A DNA stretch of 45,436 bases. It comes from Palsa-883 sp035486355 (GTDB lineage Bacteria; Pseudomonadota; Alphaproteobacteria; Acetobacterales; Acetobacteraceae). Each line of letters opens with the position of its first letter. Within the stretch, counting starts at the first letter, position 1. The position numbers and the translations under genes are program-made. Shown here one piece after another: positions 40,157 to 45,436 of this stretch. The stretch covers positions 1 to 45,436 of the forward strand of contig DATHNE010000052.1 of NCBI GenBank assembly GCA_035486355.1. Direction: 5' to 3'. A model generated the notes under the pieces. The model had not been told where the DNA came from. It saw only the letters and a program-made list of their open reading frames with translations, and searched no databases.

Positions 40157-40929
40157 GTGACGAACCGGCCGAACCGGCCGGCGAAGAGGTGATGGAGGTC
40201 GCATCCGCTGACGGGACGCCGGCTGCGGCGGCATCCGCCGACGCAGCATCCGCTGCAGAAGCGGAGGCTCCCATGGCCGAGCTGGTGCCGCCGGATGAGG
40301 CGATGCTTCGGCTGGCGGAAGCGATGCTGTTTGCCTCGGCCGGGCCGGTGAACGCGCGGGCGTTATCGCAGGTGCTGCCGGCGAATGTCGACGCGGACGC
40401 GGTGATCGCGGAGCTGCGGGCACGCTATGCGGGGCGCGGGGTGGAGCTGGTGGATGCCGGCAGCGGGGTGATGTTCCGCACCGCCGAGGATCTGGCGCCG
40501 AGCCTGCGCAAGGTGGTACATGTGCCGCGCCGGCTGCCTCGGGTGGCGATGGAGACGCTCGCGATCATCGCCTATCACCAGCCGGTGACGCGGGCGGAGA
40601 TCGAGGAGATCCGCGGCGCGGCGCTGGCGCAGACGACGCTGGAATCGCTGCTGGAGGCCGAGCTGGTCACGCCGAAGGGGCGGCGCGAGACGCCGGGGCG
40701 GCCGACGCAGTGGGGCACCACGCCGCATTTCCTCGCCCAGTTCGGCATCGGCGATCTGCGCGAGCTGCCGCGGCGGGAGGATTTGTTGCTGGAACTGCCG
40801 GTGCCAACCGGCGCGGCGAAGCCGGCGGAGATGGCAGCGGACGCGGCACCTGAGGCAGCGGCGGAACCGGCGCCTGCGGCGGTAGAGGCGCCGGAGATTG
40901 GCGGCCGGTCACTGGCCAGCGATGCGTGA
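40153..40929 (+). CDS. scpB: Segregation and condensation protein B
   Basis: A 258-residue protein with two winged-helix domains (about residues 48-125 and 126-200) that dimerises and binds ScpA. Blocks such as RLAEAMLFASAGPVNARAL, LPRVAMETLAIIAYHQPVTRAEIEEIRG and TPKGRRETPGRPTQWGTT are typical. There is an Ala/Glu-rich N-terminal extension of about 45 residues and an Ala-rich tail of about 45 residues, both probably disordered. It overlaps scpA by 4 bases. A dispersed repeat follows, separating it from tatB. Confidence 0.95.
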   Translation: MSDEPAEPAGEEVMEVASADGTPAAAASADAASAAEAEAPMAELVPPDEAMLRLAEAMLFASAGPVNARALSQVLPANVDADAVIAELRARYAGRGVELVDAGSGVMFRTAEDLAPSLRKVVHVPRRLPRVAMETLAIIAYHQPVTRAEIEEIRGAALAQTTLESLLEAELVTPKGRRETPGRPTQWGTTPHFLAQFGIGDLRELPRREDLLLELPVPTGAAKPAEMAADAAPEAAAEPAPAAVEAPEIGGRSLASDA

Positions 40930-40965
40930 TCGCTGCTAGCTAGCGCGGCATGCCCGCTTACCCCA

Positions 40966-41054
40966 CCTGTCATTGCGAGGAGCGCAGCGACGACGCAATC
41001 CGGTGCCTCATTCGCACCAGGTTGCTGCGGCCCTGCGCAGTTTGCAATGACAGG
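40966..41054. repeat. Dispersed palindromic repeat with cctgtcattgc / gcaatgacagg ends
   Basis: The element starts cctgtcattgcgagg and ends tttgcaatgacagg; the outermost 11 bases are perfectly complementary and the inner parts partly so. Such tgtcattgcgagg palindromes are widespread intergenic repeats in alphaproteobacteria. It fills most of the 173-base gap between scpB and tatB. It may act as a terminator or mRNA-processing hairpin. A degenerate half copy is at 888-918. Confidence 0.75.
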
Positions 41055-41102
41055 GGAAGGGTGATGATCGCCCGGCCTCTCCCTCGCGGTAGCTGATTCA
41101 CC

Positions 41103-41609
41103 ATGTTTGATTTCGCCTGGTCGGAAATCGCCGTTATCGCGGCTGTGGCCCTGGTGCTGATCGGCCCCAAGGACATGCCGGTGGCGATCCGCACCATCAC
41201 GGGCATGATCAAGAAGGCGCGCCGGATGGCCGGCGAGTTCCAGACCCACGTCGACGAGATGATGCGCGAGGCGAACCTCGACGACATCAAGAACTCGATC
41301 AACGAGATCCGGAATTTCGACCTGAAGGACGCGGTCGAGAAACACATCGATCCGGATGGGGCGCTGCGCAACACCTTCGCCGAGAACCCGCTGGAACCGA
41401 CACCGGTGACGGCGCACCCGACCGGTGTGATCGCAGAGCCGGAACCTGCGCCGGTGACGGACGTCGCACCGGTGGTGATCGAGGCGGCGCCGATGCCGGC
41501 GTTCCTGCCGCCGACGGCGGTGGCGCCAGCGCTGCCGGTGCCCGCGCCGGAGGCGCCGGAGCCGCCGGCGTTTGTGCCACCTGATATCGCCCACAGCCGG
41601 AACGGTTGA
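41103..41609 (+). CDS. tatB: Sec-independent protein translocase protein TatB
   Basis: A 168-residue membrane protein of the twin-arginine export pathway. MFDFAWSEIAVIAAVALVLIGPKDMP is the single N-terminal transmembrane helix plus Gly-Pro hinge (residues 1-26, given in pieces: FDFAWSEI, VALVLIGPKD). An amphipathic helix and a charged cytosolic region follow, then a Pro/Ala-rich tail. The Glu at residue 8 in FAWSEI is the TatB hallmark, separating it from TatA. With TatC it forms the receptor for folded, cofactor-bearing cargo such as the Mo-hydroxylase in this window. The usual tatA upstream is absent here. Confidence 0.92.
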   Translation: MFDFAWSEIAVIAAVALVLIGPKDMPVAIRTITGMIKKARRMAGEFQTHVDEMMREANLDDIKNSINEIRNFDLKDAVEKHIDPDGALRNTFAENPLEPTPVTAHPTGVIAEPEPAPVTDVAPVVIEAAPMPAFLPPTAVAPALPVPAPEAPEPPAFVPPDIAHSRNG

Positions 41610-41617
41610 GCCCAAGA

Positions 41618-42406
41618 ATGAGTGAAACGCACACCGAGGATCCAATCGACGACAAGCCGATGCCGCTGCTCGACCACCTGCTGGAGCTGCGTAAGCGGCT
41701 GATGTGGTCGATCGTGGCGTTTTTTGTCGCGTTTCTGGTGTGCTACTATTTCTCGTCGCAGATCTATTCGTTCCTGGCGCGGCCGTTGGCGGATGTGCTG
41801 CGCGCCTCCGGCAGGCAGGACGCGCCGCATTTGATCTACACTCAGTTGTACGAAGCGTTCTTCACGCAGATCAAGTTGGCGATGTTTGGCGCGCTGTTCG
41901 TTTCCTTTCCGATTCTTGCCACGCAGATCTGGCTCTTTGTGGCACCCGGGCTGTACCGCAGCGAGAAGCACGCGCTCTTGCCGTTTCTGGTGGCGACGCC
42001 AATTCTGTTCCTGATGGGCGCGGCGCTGGCGTACTACTTCGTGTTTCCGTTCGCATGGAAGTTCTTCGCCAGCTTCCAGACGCCGACCGGCGCGGGTGGC
42101 GTGGGGATCGAGCTGCTGCCGCGTGTGGGCGAGTATCTGGACCTGGTGATGCGGCTGATCATCGCGTTCGGCATCACCTTCCAGTTGCCGGTGCTGCTGA
42201 CGCTGCTGGCGAAGGTGGGGATTGTCAGCTCGAAAGGGCTGAAGCGGTTCCGCCGCTATGCGTATGTGGGGATGTTCGTGGTGGCGGCGATCCTGGCGCC
42301 GCCCGATGTGGTGACGCAGTGTGGTCTCGCGCTGCCGTTGCTGTTGTTGTACGAAATTTCCATCATCGCCGCGAAGTGGGTGGAACCGAAGCCTGTTGAG
42401 GTCTGA
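41618..42406 (+). CDS. tatC: Sec-independent protein translocase protein TatC
   Basis: A 262-residue protein with six transmembrane helices that recognises twin-arginine signals. The cytosolic N-terminus has LLDHLLELRKRLMWS, the signal-peptide-binding segment with the conserved Glu. Conserved loop regions FLARPLADVLR, YTQLYEAFFTQIKLA and GLYRSEKHALLPF follow. The ATG at 41618 is 9 bases after the tatB stop; a TTG overlapping the tatB stop is a less likely start. serS follows 24 bases later. Confidence 0.95.
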   Translation: MSETHTEDPIDDKPMPLLDHLLELRKRLMWSIVAFFVAFLVCYYFSSQIYSFLARPLADVLRASGRQDAPHLIYTQLYEAFFTQIKLAMFGALFVSFPILATQIWLFVAPGLYRSEKHALLPFLVATPILFLMGAALAYYFVFPFAWKFFASFQTPTGAGGVGIELLPRVGEYLDLVMRLIIAFGITFQLPVLLTLLAKVGIVSSKGLKRFRRYAYVGMFVVAAILAPPDVVTQCGLALPLLLLYEISIIAAKWVEPKPVEV

Positions 42407-42429
42407 TAGGATGGGCGAGGTCTGATCCG

Positions 42430-43716
42430 ATGCATGACATCCGCACGGTGCGTGCCGATCCCGCTGCGTTCGATGCCGCGCTGGCGCGGCGTGGGCTGCC
42501 GTGCGTGTCGGCCTCGCTTCTGGAACAGGATGCCGAGCGTCGCGCGGTGCTGACGGCGCTGCAGGAGAAGCAGGCGCGACGCAATGCGATCGCGCGCGAG
42601 GTGGGGCAGGGACGGCGTTCAGGTGCCGATACGAGCGTGCTGGAGGCCGAGGCCACCGCATTGCGCGGTGATATGGAGGCGGGTGAGACGCGCGCCGCGG
42701 CGCTGGAGGATGAGATCAAGGCGGTGCTGGAGGGGCTGCCCAACGTGCTGGACCCGGACGTGCCGGATGGCGCGGACGACCGCGCCAACAAGGTGCTGGC
42801 GGTGCATGGCGCGCCGCGCGACCTGGGGTTCCAGCCGAAGCAGCATTTCGAACTGGGCGAGGCGCTGGGGCTGATGGATTTCGCCGCGGCGTCGAAAATC
42901 GCGGGGGCCCGGTTCGTGGTGCTGCGTGGCGCACTGGCGCGGCTGGAGCGCGCGCTGGGCCAGTTCATGCTGGACCTGCACACGCGCGAGCATGGCTATA
43001 CCGAGATGGCGGTGCCGTCGCTGGTGAATGATGCCACCGCCTATGGCACTGACAAGCTGCCGAAATTCGCCGACACGATGTTCCAGACCACCGACGGGCG
43101 CTGGCTGATCCCCACCGCCGAGGTGCCGCTGACCGCGATGGTGATGGAGGAAATCGTTCCCGAGGCGACGTTGCCGCTGCGGATGACGGCGCTGACCGAT
43201 TGCTACCGCAGCGAGGCGGGCGCGGCCGGGCGCGACACCCGCGGCATGCTGCGACAGCATCAGTTCCGCAAGGTGGAGATGGTGTCCATCACGCATCCGG
43301 ATCGGTCGGATGAGGAGCACGAGCGGATGACGCAGTGCGCCGAGGAGGTGTTGCGGCGATTGGAAGTGCCGTTCCGCCGCATCGTGCTGTGCAGCGGCGA
43401 TACCGGGTTCGGCGCGGCGAAGACCTATGATCTGGAGGTGTGGCTGCCCGGGCAGCTTGCGTGGCGTGAGATCAGCTCGTGTTCCAACACACGCGGGTTC
43501 CAGGCGCGGCGGATGAATGCGCGGTTCCGCGCGGCGGAGGGGAAGGGTGTCGCGCACGTGCACACGCTGAACGGGTCCGGCGTGGCGGTCGGGCGGGCGC
43601 TGATCGCGGTGATGGAGAATCATCAGCAGGGGGATGGGTCGATCCGCGTGCCGGAGGTGCTGTGGCCGTATATGGGCGGGAATGCGGGGGTGGTGGAGCT
43701 TATTCGCGCGGGGTAA
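42430..43716 (+). CDS. serS: Seryl-tRNA synthetase
   Basis: A 428-residue class II synthetase that charges tRNA-Ser and tRNA-Sec. The N-terminal helical arm (about residues 25-105) forms the tRNA-binding coiled coil. Class II motif 1 is around MAVPSLVNDATAYG. Motif 2 is CYRSEAGAAGRDTRGMLRQH and motif 3 is SGVAVGRALIAVMENHQQ, with EISSCSNTRGFQARR in between. The length is normal. It ends the tatBC-serS part of the conserved series; in many relatives surE follows, but here an accessory islet begins. Confidence 0.96.
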   Translation: MHDIRTVRADPAAFDAALARRGLPCVSASLLEQDAERRAVLTALQEKQARRNAIAREVGQGRRSGADTSVLEAEATALRGDMEAGETRAAALEDEIKAVLEGLPNVLDPDVPDGADDRANKVLAVHGAPRDLGFQPKQHFELGEALGLMDFAAASKIAGARFVVLRGALARLERALGQFMLDLHTREHGYTEMAVPSLVNDATAYGTDKLPKFADTMFQTTDGRWLIPTAEVPLTAMVMEEIVPEATLPLRMTALTDCYRSEAGAAGRDTRGMLRQHQFRKVEMVSITHPDRSDEEHERMTQCAEEVLRRLEVPFRRIVLCSGDTGFGAAKTYDLEVWLPGQLAWREISSCSNTRGFQARRMNARFRAAEGKGVAHVHTLNGSGVAVGRALIAVMENHQQGDGSIRVPEVLWPYMGGNAGVVELIRAG

Positions 43717-43760
43717 TCGCCTTGGTGCGCGATGACCGTCGGGCGGTGCTTGGTACGGCA

Positions 43761-43811
43761 AAGGAAGGTTTCACGCGGATAAGGGCGCGGATCTGCGCAG
43801 AACACGCAGAC
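43761..43811. repeat. Single arm of the dispersed repeat, next to the GxxExxY gene
   Basis: The sequence aaggaaggtttcacgcggat, then aagggcgcggatctgcgcag and aacacgcagac, closely follows the left end of copy 1 at 25562 (aaggtttcacacagataa and cacaacacgcagat). It lies between serS and the 3' end of the convergent GxxExxY gene. I found no matching right arm beyond that gene, so the copy is partial or the partner arm has diverged. Confidence 0.55.
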
Positions 43812-43824
43812 ATGGTTTATGCCC

Positions 43825-44217
43825 TTATAGGTTGTGTGCCAGGCGTCTAATCTCCAGACGGGGTTTGCCGAAGTTCAGCAAAAGGCAAAGCTGCAATCCG
43901 ATTGTCTGCAGATAATTCACGCATTGCAGGCGATGCGGTTCGTCGAATGCCTTGACGGCTTTCAGTTCGATCAGCAAGTCGTCCTCGACCAACATGTCGA
44001 CCACATATGCGCCGAGTTTGATGCCATCGCACATGACCCTCATGCCGTGCTGCTGCGCGATTTTCCGGCCGGCTTTTCGCAGCTCATGCGCCAAGACGTT
44101 ATCATAAATCTTCGCGACGAACCCGACGCCCAGCATATTCATCACTGTGAACGCACAGCCGATCGCCTGCCCCGACAGAATGTTCAGCCGCGCGGCATCT
44201 GCGTGTTCCGTGCCCAT
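43825..44217 (-). CDS. GxxExxY-family protein (PD-(D/E)XK-like fold) with variant signature
   Basis: A 130-residue protein. The order of motifs is that of the GxxExxY family: LSGQAIGCAFTVMNMLGVG, then IYDNVLAHEL, IKLGAYVVDMLVED (Asp74), LLIELKAVKAF (Glu84-Leu-Lys86) and a C-terminal LNFGKPRLEIRRL. The Asp...ExK arrangement is that of restriction-endonuclease-like nucleases. The signature Glu is replaced: residues 32-38 read GFVAKIY, giving GxxAxxY. The codon is gcg, two bases from a Glu codon at most. I choose the ATG at 44217 because the longer frame (to 44409) shows no family features and overlaps the toxin remnant. Function of the family is not established. Confidence 0.8.
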   Translation of the reverse strand: MGTEHADAARLNILSGQAIGCAFTVMNMLGVGFVAKIYDNVLAHELRKAGRKIAQQHGMRVMCDGIKLGAYVVDMLVEDDLLIELKAVKAFDEPHRLQCVNYLQTIGLQLCLLLNFGKPRLEIRRLAHNL

Positions 44218-44302
44218 CTGCGCCGCGACGCTGCCACCAGAAGGGTGCCAAAGCGTTGACGCAGCCTGGCCCGTCAATGCGTTACCCAGATCGTGGCCAC
44301 TG

Positions 44303-44601
44303 TCAGGGCGGCCAATCGCGGGCTGTATGCATGACGCGCAGGACGATGGTGTGCTCACCACCCTCTGGCGGGGGATCGATTGCGTAGACCATGATACAGG
44401 GGCGGCCAATGATGGACTTCTTATATGTGCCTGTTACGCGGCCGCGACGTCCGGTTGGCCGAATGCCCAGCCCCACGGCCGATTTGCGGATCTCGGCGGG
44501 CACGGATTGAGCCGCGGTCGGGGATTGCGGTCGGCGATGTAAGCCATGGCGGTGTCGAGTTCGGTGAAGGCGTCCGCGGACCAGAGGACTGGGCGCTTCA
44601 A
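44303..44601 (-). pseudogene. RelE/ParE-family toxin, frameshifted
   Basis: Translation from the TTG at 44601 gives KRPVLWSADAFTELDTAMAY followed by IADRNP, the standard N-terminus of a ParE-like toxin. At about 44519 the frame changes by the equivalent of one lost base. The next frame continues TAAQSVPAEIRKSA, RRGRVTGTYKKSIIGRPC and IVLRVMHTARDWPP, the typical ParE C-terminus, and stops at 44303. The start overlaps the antitoxin stop by 4 bases (TTGA), the usual arrangement. As read, the gene cannot make a full toxin; without the shift it would be about 98 residues. A sequencing error at the cccg site must be excluded. Confidence 0.78.
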
Positions 44602-44858
44602 CGCTTCTTCCGCGTGGCGGTTGCGATCGTTGTCTCAAGGCGGCGCATTGCGGCGTCATGCGGCACGAGGCGTTCGGCATTCATGTCGGCCAAGCCACTG
44701 GCAATGCCGCTGATGGTCTGCGATTCACGCGCGACATAGTCCGCGATGGCTTCTGCCGCGAGGAACGATTTGGTACGGCGTGTCGGATCGGCGAAACAGC
44801 CGAGCTGATCTTTGACTTCTGGGGTCAGGCGGATCGTCAGCGTTTCGCGGACGGGCAT
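44598..44858 (-). CDS. Ribbon-helix-helix (CopG-type) antitoxin
   Basis: An 86-residue protein with an N-terminal ribbon-helix-helix: ETLTIRLTPEVKDQLGCFAD is the DNA-contacting strand and first helix, and TKSFLAAEAIADYVARES the second helix. A C-terminal toxin-binding tail contains LVPHDAAMRRLE. This tail (VPHDEAM-type) is typical of antitoxins paired with ParE/RelE toxins. Such proteins neutralise the toxin and repress their own promoter. The ATG at 44858 follows AGGA with 7-base spacing. The paired toxin downstream is frameshifted, so the antitoxin may be an orphan or may protect against a related toxin elsewhere. Confidence 0.87.
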   Translation of the reverse strand: MPVRETLTIRLTPEVKDQLGCFADPTRRTKSFLAAEAIADYVARESQTISGIASGLADMNAERLVPHDAAMRRLETTIATATRKKR

Positions 44859-44981
44859 GGCGCAGTCCTGAGTTTGCATGTGGATGTGCACATTCTAGCG
44901 CATTGGACAGCAGCAGGCTCAATGGTATTGGCCAATTCGGCAGCAACGCAAGAAAGGCCTGGATATTTCGTCAAGTCAGCC

Positions 44982-45436
44982 CTACGCTGGGCACGCCTTG
45001 CCAGCCGCCAGCGCGCGTATCCAGCGCTCAAACAGATCGACCTGCACACCATGTCGGAAACCCGTGGGCCGCACCAGGAAGTATGAGCCCGCAGCAACGC
45101 TGAACACATCCATCCCAAACGGTGCCACCAGCCGGCCATCGCGCAGTTCCTGCTCGGCCAGCAGTTCACTCTCCAGAATCACACCCAGACCACCCACCGC
45201 CGCATCGATCGCCATGCTGGACGGATTGAGCCACAGCTCGTTGGCAGGCTGAACCGGTCCGGTACCGATCCGACGAAAATACCCCGGCCACGACAATGCA
45301 TTGATCGAGTGGATTAGGGTCGCACGCGACAGATCATCCGGTGCGCGCAGGTCGAGCGCGGCAGACAAACCCGGGCTGCAAAGCGGTTGCAGCCGCTCCT
45401 GGATCAATGGTTCACCGTAGGTACGCACGTCCGTCG
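44982..45436 (-). CDS. LysR-family transcriptional regulator, C-terminal part
   Basis: The visible 151 or so residues are the second half of a LysR effector-binding domain; the N-terminal helix-turn-helix lies beyond the window edge. The frame enters as TDVRTYGEPLIQERLQPLCSP, shown here from the TDVRTYGEP strand on. ELWLNPSSMAIDAAVGGLGV, ELLAEQELRDGRLV and the terminal YFLVRP strand are characteristic of GcvA/AmpR-type members. The target operon would be on the far side of the gene, outside the window, so its role cannot be stated. The C-terminus ends normally at 44982. Confidence 0.88.
   Translation of the reverse strand, partial: TDVRTYGEPLIQERLQPLCSPGLSAALDLRAPDDLSRATLIHSINALSWPGYFRRIGTGPVQPANELWLNPSSMAIDAAVGGLGVILESELLAEQELRDGRLVAPFGMDVFSVAAGSYFLVRPTGFRHGVQVDLFERWIRALAAGKACPA

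Noticed and set aside
38071..42661. Several long minus-strand frames antisense to nagZ, M50, scpAB and tatBC
   Set aside because: The plus-strand genes are complete and overlap as an operon; the antisense translations are low-complexity and lack any family pattern.
44218..44409. N-terminal extension of the GxxExxY gene
   Set aside because: The extra residues overlap the 3' end of the toxin remnant and lack family features; the ATG at 44217 matches typical GxxExxY N-termini.

Overview
The window is GC-rich, densely coding alphaproteobacterial chromosome, most likely from a member of the Acetobacteraceae/Rhodospirillales. This is inferred from gene order, not from a search. Two core blocks support it: pcm-like methyltransferase, TolC, a PopZ/DUF2497 protein and valS (16977-22580), and erpA (divergent), dgt, argS, SPOR protein, nagZ, M50 protease, scpA, scpB, tatB, tatC and serS (33158-43716). 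No tRNA, rRNA, CRISPR array, complete insertion sequence or prophage was recognised.

Region 1 (1-11309) is catabolic and accessory. It opens with the 3' end of an Ntn-hydrolase asparaginase and a DUF2165 membrane protein. A leftward set of an LLM flavin monooxygenase, rpiB and a CaiB/BaiF CoA-transferase diverges from a TauD/TfdA dioxygenase. A leftward operon follows: 2Fe-2S subunit, Mo-hydroxylase large subunit, acyl-CoA-dehydrogenase-like monooxygenase and two VOC proteins. This looks like an oxidative degradation module. Rightward and translationally coupled are fucU, an L-fuconolactonase-like amidohydrolase and arfB.

Region 2 (11328-16860) holds a TSUP permease pseudogene with two frameshifts, an RlpA-like secreted protein, a TTC38-like TPR protein, a 3-hydroxyisobutyrate-dehydrogenase-family reductase, a 27-bp perfect hairpin, and a GarD/UxaA-type sugar-acid dehydratase. 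Region 3 (16977-22580) is the first core block.

Region 4 (22581-33157) is mixed. It contains a broken choice-of-anchor-E protein, a TPP enzyme, a GST, an M20 amidohydrolase divergent from an AraC regulator, an M28-like protein that appears to lack its metal ligands, ilvD, a WXXGXW secreted protein, xthA, and a small RAMA/DUF4357-like protein. Two copies of a dispersed inverted-repeat element lie here.

Region 5 (33158-43716) is the second core block, running from envelope and peptidoglycan recycling to chromosome condensation, Tat export and tRNA charging. Region 6 (43717-45436) is a short accessory islet: another arm of the dispersed repeat, a GxxExxY-family PD-(D/E)XK-like protein whose signature Glu is Ala, a toxin-antitoxin pair whose toxin is frameshifted, and the 3' part of a LysR regulator cut by the window edge.

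The most interesting signals are the repeat family next to the variant GxxExxY gene, the antitoxin beside a broken toxin, the probably inactive M28-like protein coupled to an AraC regulator, and the Mo-hydroxylase/monooxygenase/VOC cluster.
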